DNA of 64,000 nt, from contig NZ_JAIVAP010000010.1 in NCBI RefSeq assembly GCF_020171945.1, forward strand, positions 62,001 to 126,000. Reading direction: 5' to 3'. Shown piece after piece: positions 36,458-45,270 of this stretch; the first letter of the stretch is position 1; every line of letters begins with the position of its first letter. The notes beneath the pieces are model-generated. The model saw only the letters and a list, made by a program, of their open reading frames with translations. It made no database searches and was not told where the DNA came from. This stretch comes from Bacillus infantis (GTDB lineage: Bacteria > Bacillota > Bacilli > Bacillales > Cytobacillaceae). A program made the position numbers and the translations under genes.

Positions 36458-37605
36458 AAGTAAAAAAATTCACGGCACCTTCAATGCCGGAAGCAATGAA
36501 AATCATCCGCGAAGAGCTTGGCAGCGATGCAGTCATCCTGAATTCCAAAATGGTGCAGACGAACGGATTTCTAGGGTTCTTTAAAAAAAGGAATATTGAA
36601 GTCATTGCTGCAATAGATCCTGATTCTGTTCCCGGCCAGCAAAAGGAAGTATTGAAAGAAAAAATGATCGAGCCTCCGCCTGTTAAGGCTGCTGAATCTT
36701 TTCCAAAAGCAGGGGGACCGACTTCGGGAGAGCTGGCAGCTGAAATCCGGGAGCTTAAACGTTTAATGCAGCAGTCCTCTGCCGGAGGGAGCTTTAGTGC
36801 ACTATCTTCCCTGCCGCTTCCGCTCAAAAAAGTGCAGGAAGACCTGGCAGGCCAGGAAGTGGAACCTTCAATCATTGAAGAGCTCCTGGAAAAGCTTTTG
36901 GTAAGGTGGTATAAATCTGATTCAGAACCGGATTTTAACAAGGTTAGCGGCTGGCTGAAGGAACTTTTGACAGCAAAGCTCGGCTCAGCCGAATTTGGCG
37001 CCATTACATTTGATCACAAAATCATAAACTTTGTCGGACCTACAGGCGTTGGAAAAACGACTACTCTGGCTAAAATAGCAGCTGAATGTGTGATAAAGCA
37101 AAAGAAAAAAACCGCCTTTATCACTACAGATACGTATAGAATTGCTGCCATCGACCAGCTGAAAACATATGCGGATATTCTCGATGTTCCTATGGAAGTA
37201 TGCTATACAGAAGAAGATTTCAAGGCGGCAGTAGAAGCTTTTAAGGATTTTGACGTCATTTTGCTTGATACAGCCGGACGGAATTTCCGCAACCCGAAAT
37301 ATGTCCAGGAGCTTAAAAGCCTGCTGGAGGCAGAAAGCAGCCTGACTTATCTCGTCCTATCCTTAACATCCAAGCAAAGGGATATGGAAGAAACAATCAA
37401 ACAATTTTCAGTTGTGGATATTAATAGGTTCATATTCACAAAGGCAGATGAAACGTCGACTTTTGGACCGCTGCTTAACATAATTGACAAAACAGGAAAA
37501 GGGGCAGCCTATCTGACTACCGGCCAGAATGTCCCGGATGATCTTGTGCCCGCCGGCCCGAAGACAATAGCCGCGGCGTTAATGGGAGAATCAAAGTATG
37601 ACTGA
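36454..37605 (+). CDS. flhF: Flagellar placement GTPase FlhF
   Basis: FlhF is an SRP-type GTPase that sets flagellar number and position together with FlhG. The 383-residue protein has an N-terminal B domain starting MKVKKFTAPSMPEAMKII and a helical N domain. The G domain carries [39 protein letters not shown] and TKADETSTFG. It starts at TTG overlapping flhA by four bases, and its stop overlaps the flhG start by eight. Confidence 0.96.
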   Translation: MKVKKFTAPSMPEAMKIIREELGSDAVILNSKMVQTNGFLGFFKKRNIEVIAAIDPDSVPGQQKEVLKEKMIEPPPVKAAESFPKAGGPTSGELAAEIRELKRLMQQSSAGGSFSALSSLPLPLKKVQEDLAGQEVEPSIIEELLEKLLVRWYKSDSEPDFNKVSGWLKELLTAKLGSAEFGAITFDHKIINFVGPTGVGKTTTLAKIAAECVIKQKKKTAFITTDTYRIAAIDQLKTYADILDVPMEVCYTEEDFKAAVEAFKDFDVILLDTAGRNFRNPKYVQELKSLLEAESSLTYLVLSLTSKQRDMEETIKQFSVVDINRFIFTKADETSTFGPLLNIIDKTGKGAAYLTTGQNVPDDLVPAGPKTIAAALMGESKYD

Positions 37606-38470
37606 CCAGGCAGAACAGCTTAGAAGGAAACTGATGATCGGGGAAGATAAGGCTGCAGCAAAGACTATTGCTGTAATAAGCGGGAAGGGAGGAGTAGGGA
37701 AATCGAATTTTTCCCTGAACTTCGCCCTTTCGCTCCAGGAAAAAGGGCATGCTATTCTGCTGCTGGATCTTGATATCGGAATGGGGAATATAGATGTCCT
37801 GATGGGCCTGGCTTCTCCCTATTCTGCTGCAGATTATTTTGCAGGCAATGCTTCTCTCGAGAAGATAATTTCTGTGGGACCTCATGGGCTGCATTACATA
37901 GCAGGGGGAACAGGCCTTTCTCAGCTGGCCGATATATCCGCACCGGTGCTTGACCAATTTTTCAGGGATTTTTCTGACCTGTTTTCCAGATATGAATATA
38001 TCATCCTGGATATGGGTGCTGGAATCAGCAGCCAATCTCTTCATTTTATCCTATCAGTGAATGAACTGATTGCAGTAACGACCCCTGAGCCGACTTCTTT
38101 GACCGATGCTTATGCTGCTTTGAAGTTCATCCATCTCAGGGACGGGAAGATGCCGGTGCATATAGTCGTCAATAAAGCAGAAACAGAGAAGGAAGCAGTC
38201 TCGGCATTTAACAGGATCGCAAATGTAATGGAAAGCTTTCTGGGAAAAAAGGTCACAAGGCTTGGAGCTGTACCTGATGACCGCAGTGTCCAGCAGGCAG
38301 TCAGGAAGCAGACACCATATCTGCTCTATAAAAGAAGCTCGGCAGCTTCAAGGGCCACTCTGGACATAGCCGATTTTTTCCTGCAGCAGAATGGAAAGCA
38401 GCAGGCGGACGGGAAGCTTCCATTTATGTCCCGGCTAAAGCAATTGCTGTTTGAAAAAGGGAGGAGCTAG
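37598..38470 (+). CDS. flhG: MinD-like ATPase FlhG (YlxH)
   Basis: FlhG is a MinD/ParA-type ATPase that stimulates FlhF GTPase activity and restricts flagellar number. The 290-residue protein begins with a short FlhF-activating N-terminal segment (AEQLRRKL). The deviant Walker A motif ISGKGGVGKSNFSLNFA follows, then LLDLDIGMGNIDVLMG. A C-terminal region typical of membrane-targeting amphipathic helices (FMSRLKQLLFEKG) closes the protein. It ends exactly before the cheB ATG. Confidence 0.96.
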   Translation: MTDQAEQLRRKLMIGEDKAAAKTIAVISGKGGVGKSNFSLNFALSLQEKGHAILLLDLDIGMGNIDVLMGLASPYSAADYFAGNASLEKIISVGPHGLHYIAGGTGLSQLADISAPVLDQFFRDFSDLFSRYEYIILDMGAGISSQSLHFILSVNELIAVTTPEPTSLTDAYAALKFIHLRDGKMPVHIVVNKAETEKEAVSAFNRIANVMESFLGKKVTRLGAVPDDRSVQQAVRKQTPYLLYKRSSAASRATLDIADFFLQQNGKQQADGKLPFMSRLKQLLFEKGRS

Positions 38471-39562
38471 ATGGGCAAGATCAATGTACTCGTAGTGGAT
38501 GACTCTGCTTTCATGAGAAAGCTTATCTCTGACTTCCTCTCTGAGAATGAACAAATCAATATATGCGGAACCGCTAAAGATGGTGAAGATGCATTAAAGA
38601 AGATAGAGGAACTGAAGCCTGATGTCGTTACCATGGATGTGGAAATGCCAAAGCTGAATGGACTGGATGCTTTAAAGAGAATCATGGAAGTTCATCCGCT
38701 TCCTGTCGTCATGCTGGCCAGTGCCACCAAAGAGGGCGCAGAAAAGACCATGAACAGCATACAGCTCGGGGCTGCCGATTTTATATCCAAGCCTTCAGGT
38801 TCTATATCACTGGACTTGTTCAAAATTAAGCAGGAGCTTGCAGAAAAGGTCATTGCTGCAAGCAGGATATCAGCTGCCAAACTGGCAGACAAGCCTTTAT
38901 ATGGAAAAAATACTATTAAGCTATACGAAAATTATAGTAAAATAGAACCAGAGACTTTCGGACCGCTCCTCAAGCCAGGCAGAATGCCCGCAGCAGACAA
39001 GCTTGTGTGCATAGGGACCTCAACCGGCGGGCCGAGAGCGCTTCAAAAGGTGTTTTCCAAGCTTCCAGGGACCTTGGATGCACCAGTCCTTGTTGTCCAG
39101 CATATGCCCCCGGGCTTTACCAAGTCATTGGCTGACAGGCTGAATCTCTTGTCAGAACTGTGTGTAAAAGAAGCCGAGCATGGTGAATTGCTGAAAAAAG
39201 GGACAGCTTACATAGCGCCCGGCGGACTGCACCTGACAGTACAGCAGACCAAAGCCGGCTTGATTGCTGTCTTGAGTGAAGCACCGCCGGTCAATGGGCA
39301 CAGGCCATCAGTAGATATGCTGTTTGAGTCGGCAAGCATGGTTGGAAATTGCCATATAATCGCTGTGATCCTGACCGGCATGGGTTCGGACGGAACGAAA
39401 GGACTGGCGGCAATCAAACGCAAAGGAAATGCTTCTGCTATTGCAGAATCAAAAGATTCAGCGATTGTATTTGGAATGCCGAGGACGGCAATAGAAACTG
39501 GACTTGTTGATAGTGTTGCGAATATAGAAGTAATTGCTGAAAAAATAAAGAGCTATGTTTAA
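38471..39562 (+). CDS. cheB: Chemotaxis methylesterase CheB
   Basis: CheB removes methyl groups from, or deamidates, chemoreceptors and resets adaptation. The 363-residue protein has an N-terminal receiver domain with phosphorylation site Asp56 (VVTMDVEMPKLNG). A linker leads to the methylesterase domain with catalytic Ser184 (IGTSTGGP), His211 (VVQHMPPGFT) and Asp307 (TGMGSDGTKG). The ATG follows the flhG stop directly, with GGGAGG inside flhG as ribosome site. CheR is not in this window. Confidence 0.96.
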   Translation: MGKINVLVVDDSAFMRKLISDFLSENEQINICGTAKDGEDALKKIEELKPDVVTMDVEMPKLNGLDALKRIMEVHPLPVVMLASATKEGAEKTMNSIQLGAADFISKPSGSISLDLFKIKQELAEKVIAASRISAAKLADKPLYGKNTIKLYENYSKIEPETFGPLLKPGRMPAADKLVCIGTSTGGPRALQKVFSKLPGTLDAPVLVVQHMPPGFTKSLADRLNLLSELCVKEAEHGELLKKGTAYIAPGGLHLTVQQTKAGLIAVLSEAPPVNGHRPSVDMLFESASMVGNCHIIAVILTGMGSDGTKGLAAIKRKGNASAIAESKDSAIVFGMPRTAIETGLVDSVANIEVIAEKIKSYV

Positions 39563-39582
39563 TTCAGAGGGGTGAACGCGCC

Positions 39583-41616
39583 ATGGAAATGAGCCAATAT
39601 TTAGAAGTATTTATCGAAGAAAGCAGGGAGCATCTGCAAGCGATCAATGAACATCTGCTTGAACTTGAAAAGAATCCTGCCGATTTGAAAATCATCAATG
39701 AAATATTCAGATCTGCCCATACGTTAAAAGGGATGTCTGCCACAATGGGTTATGAAGACCTGGCCAGTCTGACCCACCAGATGGAGAATGTCCTTGACGC
39801 TATCAGGAACCAAAAGATAGGCGTAACGCCTGAACTGCTGGATACCGTTTTCCTGGCAGTCGACGATTTGGAAGCAATGGTATTGTCCATTTCAGAAGGC
39901 GGGGATGGAAAACGCGACGTCAGTACGGCGGTTAAGCAGCTGGAGCTGATTGAAAATGGCCAAAGCCCTGTACTTGAGTCGCGGCAGGAAGCTGCGGCCG
40001 GGGCGGTTGCAGAAGCAGAAGTGCCTGCAGAGCTGAAAGGTGATTATGATGAATTTGAACGGACTGTGCTCACCCAGTCAAAAGAACAGGGATTTGACGT
40101 TTTCGAAGTTTCAATCTCTTTGAGGGAAGATTGCCTCCTGAAGGCTGCCAGAGTATTTATGGTCTTTGAAATATTGGAGAAGTCCGGTGAAATCATTAAG
40201 TCCTATCCTCCTGTAGACCAGCTCGAGGAAGAACAATTTGATTCAGCCTTTACGGTCACTCTGGTTACAAAGGAACCAAAAGAAGAGATTCAGGCGAAGA
40301 TCATGAAGGTTTCAGAAATTGAAAAGGCAGAAATCATAAACATAGACCTGACGCCTGCCAAGCCGGCTGAAGAAGAACCGGCGCCAGCAGCTGCTGCAGC
40401 CGGCAGCCTCCAGCCTGTGGAAGAATCAAAAGAAGACAGCAGGAATGGTGCACCGGCCAAACAGGCAAGCAGCAAAACGATCCGGGTGAATATAGAGCGT
40501 CTGGATATATTGATGAATCTGTTTGAAGAGCTTGTCATCGACAGGGGGAGGCTTGAGCAGATTTCGAAAGAGCTGAACAACCAGGAGCTTCACGAAACAG
40601 TTGAAAGAATGTCCCGCATCTCAGGAGACCTTCAGAATATTATTCTCAATATGAGGATGGTGCCTGTTGAAACGGTATTTAACCGCTTCCCTCGGATGGT
40701 CCGCCAGCTGGCAAGGGATCTGAATAAAAAAATTAATCTTGAAATCATCGGGGCGGAAACAGAGCTGGATAGAACGGTTATAGATGAAATCGGCGATCCT
40801 TTGGTACATTTGATACGCAATGCACTGGACCACGGAGTTGAAACGCCGGAAGTCAGGAAGGCGAACGGAAAAAGTGAAGAAGGTACAGTCGTTCTGAAAG
40901 CCTACCATAGCGGCAACCATGTCTTTATTGAGCTGATCGATGACGGAGCTGGCATAAACCGGGATAAAGTCCTGCAAAAGGCTGTCAAAAATGGCATTAT
41001 AACTGAGCAGGCAGGCGCTTCCTTAACAGATAAACAGGTGTACGAGCTCATTTTTGCATCCGGTTTTTCAACTGCTGACAAAATTTCAGATGTTTCCGGC
41101 AGGGGCGTAGGCCTTGATGTGGTGAAAAGCACCATTGAATCATTGGGCGGAACAGTCACGATTGATTCGCAGGAAGGAAAAGGCTCAACCTTCTCCATCC
41201 AGCTTCCGCTGACGCTTTCCATCATTTCTGTCATGCTGATTGAAGTACAGAAGGAAAAGTATGCAATTCCTCTTTCTTCTATTATCGAAACGGCAATCAT
41301 TAAAAAAGAAGATATTATGAATGCCCACAACCAGAAAGTCATAGATTTCCGCGGCAAGGTCGTTCCGCTTCTGTTCCTGAAGGATGTATTCGATGTTCCT
41401 GTGCATTTGGAGGAAGATGGATACTATTCAGTGGTCATCGTCCGCAAAGGGGATAAGATGGCTGGACTGGTAGTCGACTCATTTATTGGACAGCAGGAAA
41501 TCGTGCTCAAATCACTCGGAGGCTATCTGAATGATATTTTTGCGATATCCGGAGCTACTATCCTGGGGGATGGGCAGGTTGCATTGATTGTTGACTGCAA
41601 TGCTTTAATAAATTAA
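39583..41616 (+). CDS. cheA: Chemotaxis histidine kinase CheA
   Basis: CheA is the receptor-coupled kinase that phosphorylates CheY and CheB. The 677-residue protein has an HPt domain with the phosphorylated histidine His46 (RSAHTLKGMSATMG) and a P2-like region. A Pro/Ala linker (about 265-300) leads to the dimerisation domain. The ATPase domain has N, G1 (DDGAGINRDK) and G2 (GRGVGLDVVK) boxes. A C-terminal CheW-like coupling domain closes the protein. AGAGGGGTGA is the ribosome site. Confidence 0.97.
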   Translation: MEMSQYLEVFIEESREHLQAINEHLLELEKNPADLKIINEIFRSAHTLKGMSATMGYEDLASLTHQMENVLDAIRNQKIGVTPELLDTVFLAVDDLEAMVLSISEGGDGKRDVSTAVKQLELIENGQSPVLESRQEAAAGAVAEAEVPAELKGDYDEFERTVLTQSKEQGFDVFEVSISLREDCLLKAARVFMVFEILEKSGEIIKSYPPVDQLEEEQFDSAFTVTLVTKEPKEEIQAKIMKVSEIEKAEIINIDLTPAKPAEEEPAPAAAAAGSLQPVEESKEDSRNGAPAKQASSKTIRVNIERLDILMNLFEELVIDRGRLEQISKELNNQELHETVERMSRISGDLQNIILNMRMVPVETVFNRFPRMVRQLARDLNKKINLEIIGAETELDRTVIDEIGDPLVHLIRNALDHGVETPEVRKANGKSEEGTVVLKAYHSGNHVFIELIDDGAGINRDKVLQKAVKNGIITEQAGASLTDKQVYELIFASGFSTADKISDVSGRGVGLDVVKSTIESLGGTVTIDSQEGKGSTFSIQLPLTLSIISVMLIEVQKEKYAIPLSSIIETAIIKKEDIMNAHNQKVIDFRGKVVPLLFLKDVFDVPVHLEEDGYYSVVIVRKGDKMAGLVVDSFIGQQEIVLKSLGGYLNDIFAISGATILGDGQVALIVDCNALIN

Positions 41617-41621
41617 TAGAC

Positions 41622-41641
41622 TGGCATGAAAGCTACTGCCA
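41622..41641 (+). other. Short stem-loop before the cheW ribosome site
   Basis: TGGCA (41622-41626) pairs with TGCCA (41637-41641) around a 10-base loop, four bases before AGGGAG of cheW. Five base pairs without a U-tract; stability is modest. Confidence 0.35.
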
Positions 41642-41659
41642 ATTCAGGGAGTGTATGAA

Positions 41660-42124
41660 ATGAGTGAAACAATGACCGCAGATTTAAAACTGATCATTTT
41701 CTTATTAAAAGATAAAGAATATGCGATACCGGTCTCTCAAGTAAGATCAATCGAGAAAGTGCAGCATATTACAAGGGTGCCCGGGGCCGCCTCCTCTGTC
41801 AAAGGAGTGATCAATCTGCGCGGCGTGGTTACCCCGATCATTGACCTGAGGACAAGGTTTGGCCTTGAACAGAAAGATTACAGTGACAGCACAAGGGTTA
41901 TCATTGCATCGGCAGGTGAGATGGAAGTCGGCCTCGTGGTTGACGGGGCCAATGATGTGATCGACGTATCCGAAGATTCAATAGAACCTTCGCCGAACGT
42001 GATCGGCGCCGAGGAGGCGGAGTTCATAAGCGGTGTCGTCAAAGTGGAAAAACGCCTGCTGATTCTGATAGACCTTGGAAAGATTCTGGAAGGCGGAGAA
42101 ATGATGCTGGCAGGCCATGAGTGA
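41660..42124 (+). CDS. cheW: Chemotaxis coupling protein CheW
   Basis: CheW links CheA to the chemoreceptors. The 154-residue protein is a single CheW/SH3-like domain with FLLKDKEYAIPVSQVRSIEK and VKGVINLRGVVTPIIDLRTR. The ATG at 41660 has AGGGAGTG at good distance; an in-frame GTG at 41651 is less likely. It overlaps cheC by eight bases. Confidence 0.96.
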   Translation: MSETMTADLKLIIFLLKDKEYAIPVSQVRSIEKVQHITRVPGAASSVKGVINLRGVVTPIIDLRTRFGLEQKDYSDSTRVIIASAGEMEVGLVVDGANDVIDVSEDSIEPSPNVIGAEEAEFISGVVKVEKRLLILIDLGKILEGGEMMLAGHE

Positions 42125-42773
42125 GCAGACCGGCAGCTTTCTGAGCGGCATTTCCTCCCTGCACCTTGATCTGCTGAAGGAGATCGGCAATATTGGGGCT
42201 GGGCATGCTGCAACCGCCCTGTCAACTTTGCTGGATAAAAAGATTGATATGAGAGTCCCGAATGTAAAGGTTGTCTCCTTTGATGAAATGATGGAAATGG
42301 CGGGGGGCCCGGAAAATGTAGTTGCCAGCGTATTTCTAAGGATCGAGGGCGATGCCCCAGGAAGCATGTTCTTCATCCTTCCGGTGGAGCAGGCTGAATC
42401 CTTCATCCGGCAGATGACTGGCGATGACAGGTTTCAGCTGGCAGAACCGCCTTTTGATGAAATTGGGCTGTCAGCACTGCAGGAAATGGGCAATATCCTG
42501 GCGGGCTCCTATTTGACCTCACTTTCTGATTTTACAAATCTTTCACTCTATCCTTCAGTGCCTGCACTCGGAATCGATATGGCAGGAGCAATCATCAGCT
42601 TCGGGCTTATAGAGCTTTCGCAGGTGAGCGACAGCGCCATTGTCATTGAGACAGCTTTGACTGAAGTGGCACCGGCTGTGACGCATACAGTAAAAGGCCA
42701 TTTTTTTCTGCTGCCGGATCCCTGCTCCTTCGAAGTGATTTTCAGCTCTTTGGGAGTATCGGGCGATGAATGA
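42117..42773 (+). CDS. cheC: CheY-P phosphatase CheC
   Basis: CheC dephosphorylates CheY-P and binds CheD, giving Bacillus an adaptation system absent from E. coli. The 218-residue protein has both active-site repeats of the CheC/FliY/CheX family: LLKEIGNIGAGHAATALS and LSALQEMGNILAGSYL, each with the Glu and Asn pair. It overlaps both cheW and cheD, so these three are likely made in fixed ratios. Confidence 0.95.
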   Translation: MSEQTGSFLSGISSLHLDLLKEIGNIGAGHAATALSTLLDKKIDMRVPNVKVVSFDEMMEMAGGPENVVASVFLRIEGDAPGSMFFILPVEQAESFIRQMTGDDRFQLAEPPFDEIGLSALQEMGNILAGSYLTSLSDFTNLSLYPSVPALGIDMAGAIISFGLIELSQVSDSAIVIETALTEVAPAVTHTVKGHFFLLPDPCSFEVIFSSLGVSGDE

Positions 42774-43263
42774 AAGTGTCAGCATCATCAAGGTCGGTAT
42801 AGCAGATATGAAAATTGCATCTATGCCGGACATACTGCGCACCTCGGGGCTTGGCTCCTGCGTAGGAGCGGCGGTATATGACCAGTCATCAGGCCTCGCG
42901 GGGATGGCGCATATCATGCTGCCGGATTCTTCGCTTGCGAGAGCCGGTTCAATCAATAAGCTGAAGTACGCCGATACAGCGATTGAAGAACTTGTACGGC
43001 AGATGGCCCGGCACGGGGCAAGTGTGGGGTCCCTAAAGGCAAAGATTGCAGGCGGGGCGCAAATGTTTCAATTTACTTCAGGCAGCGACCTGATGAGAAT
43101 CGGACCGAGAAATGTGGAAGCAGTCAAAACAGCCCTGCAGGTGCATCATATCAGGCTGATTGCAGAGGATGTCGGGGGAAACAGCGGCAGAACAATAGAA
43201 TTCAGCCCAAAGACGTCCATGCTCCAGATCAAGACCGTCAATAAAGGGGTCACTGAGCTGTAA
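42766..43263 (+). CDS. cheD: Chemoreceptor glutamine deamidase CheD
   Basis: CheD deamidates receptor glutamines and stimulates CheC. The 165-residue protein has the catalytic Cys32 in TSGLGSCVGAA and His49 in GMAHIMLPDS, plus the family block KAKIAGGAQMF. It overlaps cheC by eight bases. It is the last gene before a strong terminator, so here it closes the fla/che operon proper. Confidence 0.95.
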   Translation: MNESVSIIKVGIADMKIASMPDILRTSGLGSCVGAAVYDQSSGLAGMAHIMLPDSSLARAGSINKLKYADTAIEELVRQMARHGASVGSLKAKIAGGAQMFQFTSGSDLMRIGPRNVEAVKTALQVHHIRLIAEDVGGNSGRTIEFSPKTSMLQIKTVNKGVTEL

Positions 43264-43315
43264 GGCAATACTCCGCGGCCATGAAAATAAATTTATAGAA
43301 ACGATCCATCTTCTG

Positions 43316-43352
43316 AAAAAAGTCAGCCATTTGCATGGGGCTGATTTTTTTC
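43316..43352 (+). terminator. Intrinsic terminator between cheD and sigD
   Basis: A-rich sequence and GTCAGCC (43322-43328) pair with GGCTGAT (43339-43345) and the following T run (one G-U pair), with an A/T extension of the stem. The U-tract is seven bases or more. It should stop most transcripts coming from fla/che. Confidence 0.85.
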
Positions 43353-43440
43353 CGCTTTTGGCCCAGTGAAAAAACGGGTGAGCTGGTTCCTCGAATATAT
43401 AGGAAATGTTTCCTGAATCTGAGAATTTCGACAGCTGCAA

Positions 43441-43469
43441 TACTAATAGGAAAGCAATTTTGATATAAT
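43441..43469 (+). promoter_or_regulatory. Predicted extended -10 promoter of sigD
   Basis: TATAAT (43464-43469) is preceded by TGA, a perfect extended -10, about 47 bases before sigD. No good -35 lies at 17 bases. A palindrome AGGAAA-TG-TTTCCT lies upstream at 43401-43414 and could be an operator. Confidence 0.65.
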
Positions 43470-43515
43470 TTACAAATACTACACCGGGCTTGCGCTTAAG
43501 GAGGTATACGTACGA

Positions 43516-44277
43516 ATGCATGAACAATCATCTGATGAACAAGCATATTGGGCATTATGGCAGCAATGCCGTGATGCTGAGGCCGGCAATTTTCTTGTAA
43601 AAAGATATATGCCTCTAGTGAGCTATCATGTTCAGAGAGTCTCTGCCGGCCTCCCGAAAAATGTTTCCAGGGATGAGCTGAGGAGCCTCGGCTTGATGGG
43701 GTTGTATGATGCGCTTGAAAAGTTCGATCCCACAAGGGACCTGAAGTTTGATACGTACGCTTCCTTCCGGATCAGAGGATCGATTATAGACGGGCTGAGA
43801 AAAGAGGACTGGCTTCCAAGGAGCACAAGGGAAAAAGCAAAAAAGATCGAAGCGGCAGCTGAAAGGCTTGAGCAGCATCTAATGAGAAAGGCGACTGCAG
43901 CTGAAATCGGGAAGGAAGTGGACCTCCACGAAGAAGAAGTGCAGACTGTCATGAGTGAGCATTTTTTCGCTAATGTCCTGTCGATGGATGAACAGCCGCA
44001 GGATCAGGAGGAGAAGGATGGAGCAACCTTTATCCTAAAGGACCATCGGGCAGTCGTCCCGGAGGAGAAGGTGGCAAAAGATGAGCTTCTGTCTGAGATG
44101 GCCGGCGCTGTTTCCTGCCTGAATGAAAAAGAACAATTGGTCATCAGCCTCTTCTATAAAGAAGAGCTGACACTGACAGAGATTGGCCAGGTGATGGGGC
44201 TGTCCACTTCAAGGATTTCCCAGATCCATACAAAAGCCATATTCAGCTTGAGGCATACACTTCAGAAGATCATGTGA
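43516..44277 (+). CDS. sigD: Sigma factor SigD (FliA family)
   Basis: SigD directs RNA polymerase to late flagellar, chemotaxis and autolysin genes. The 253-residue protein has region 2 (FDTYASFRIRGSIIDGLRKE), region 3 and region 4 with the helix-turn-helix LTEIGQVMGLSTSRISQIH. Sequence follows B. subtilis SigD closely. AAGGAGGTATA precedes the ATG. Unlike a plain operon tail, it lies behind a terminator and its own promoter. A CTGCTG-ATAA-CAGCAG hairpin follows at 44304-44319 before the next gene. Confidence 0.97.
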   Translation: MHEQSSDEQAYWALWQQCRDAEAGNFLVKRYMPLVSYHVQRVSAGLPKNVSRDELRSLGLMGLYDALEKFDPTRDLKFDTYASFRIRGSIIDGLRKEDWLPRSTREKAKKIEAAAERLEQHLMRKATAAEIGKEVDLHEEEVQTVMSEHFFANVLSMDEQPQDQEEKDGATFILKDHRAVVPEEKVAKDELLSEMAGAVSCLNEKEQLVISLFYKEELTLTEIGQVMGLSTSRISQIHTKAIFSLRHTLQKIM

Positions 44278-44345
44278 ATGGCTTGGCCCGAAGGTTTCAT
44301 GCACTGCTGATAACAGCAGGAGCGATCTGAAGGGAAGTGTCCTAT

Positions 44346-44651
44346 ATGAGTTTGAAGCTGATTGAAATGCAGATTGCCCTTCCAAGGATGCAGGATGCAT
44401 CCAAGATCCAGGAGCAGCTGCAGCAGAGAGGCCAAATGATGAATGATCAGGCGGCAAGGGCGGTGCAGAAGCAGGGGGAGAAGGACAGGAAGTCTGTCGT
44501 GAAGAAGCATTCCCGGCTCGAGGCCGGCTGGCAGAAGGAACGCAGCCCGAACAGCCGCGGATCGCTGCCCGAAAAAGCAAGGGAAGAAAAGGATGAAATA
44601 GGGAAAGAGATTCATCCTTACAAAGGAATATCAATCGATTATAGAAGATAG
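44346..44651 (+). CDS. Small charged protein of unknown function
   Basis: This 101-residue protein is very hydrophilic and basic, without membrane segments or cysteines, starting MSLKLIEMQIALPRMQDASK. The first 25 residues look conserved in character and the rest is Gln/Lys/Glu/Arg-rich, probably helical or disordered. I do not recognise a function. AGGGAAGTG lies about seven bases before the ATG, a real gene start, and it ends ten bases before the swrB-like gene. Similar small proteins follow sigD in other Bacillaceae as far as I recall, but B. subtilis has none here. A role in motility is inferred from position only. Confidence 0.7.
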   Translation: MSLKLIEMQIALPRMQDASKIQEQLQQRGQMMNDQAARAVQKQGEKDRKSVVKKHSRLEAGWQKERSPNSRGSLPEKAREEKDEIGKEIHPYKGISIDYRR

Positions 44652-44660
44652 AGGGATTCA

Positions 44661-45266
44661 ATGACTATTTTTCTGCTGGCAGTCAGTTTGATTATCAATC
44701 TGATTCTCATTTTTGCAGTGGCTCTATTGTATATGCGCCAAAATCGCCTTTTTGAAATGGAAAAAAGGCAGGGACAGTCTTTCAGGGAAGTGGAAGACAG
44801 CATAGCCGCTTTCATAGTGGAAATAAAAGAAGATAACGAAAAACTTTTGAGGAATATTCAAAAAAACTCCCAGCCTGCAGGGGATGTTCATTCTGAAGCA
44901 AATGGGGCTGAAGCTGTCCAAGCGGCAGATGCCGGAGCAGGACTGAAAGGTCCGCCCGCACCCAATCTGCGAAAAGGGTCCGCGATGCAGAAAGCTGTCC
45001 ATGCTTATAGCAAAAAGAAGGAGCAGATGCCGGAGCAGGGCCTGCTTTTTCCTGAGGATATTGTCGAGCTTGGGGAAGCTTCCCGGAGCGGGAATGAACC
45101 TTCCCCGGCAGAACCTCAAGCTGGCGGACAGGCAGACGGATCCATCCTGGAACAGGCCCAAACCCTTCAGGAGCAGGGCTTTGCCGAAGAGGAGATAGCC
45201 AAAAAACTCGGCAGGGGAAAAACTGAAATATCACTATTATTGAAATTTCGTCAAAATCGGCAGTAA
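44661..45266 (+). CDS. swrB: SwrB/YlxL-like membrane protein
   Basis: This 201-residue protein has a single N-terminal membrane segment (FLLAVSLIINLILIFAVALL), then a charged coiled-coil stretch and a low-complexity middle. The C-terminal helix-turn-helix-like block is EQGFAEEEIAKKLGRGKTEI followed by SLLLKFRQ. Topology, C-terminal block and position between sigD and rpsB match B. subtilis SwrB (YlxL), which promotes flagellar type III export activation and swarming. The middle is poorly conserved, so the gene name is by position and architecture. Confidence 0.75.
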   Translation: MTIFLLAVSLIINLILIFAVALLYMRQNRLFEMEKRQGQSFREVEDSIAAFIVEIKEDNEKLLRNIQKNSQPAGDVHSEANGAEAVQAADAGAGLKGPPAPNLRKGSAMQKAVHAYSKKKEQMPEQGLLFPEDIVELGEASRSGNEPSPAEPQAGGQADGSILEQAQTLQEQGFAEEEIAKKLGRGKTEISLLLKFRQNRQ

Positions 45267-45270
45267 TAAC

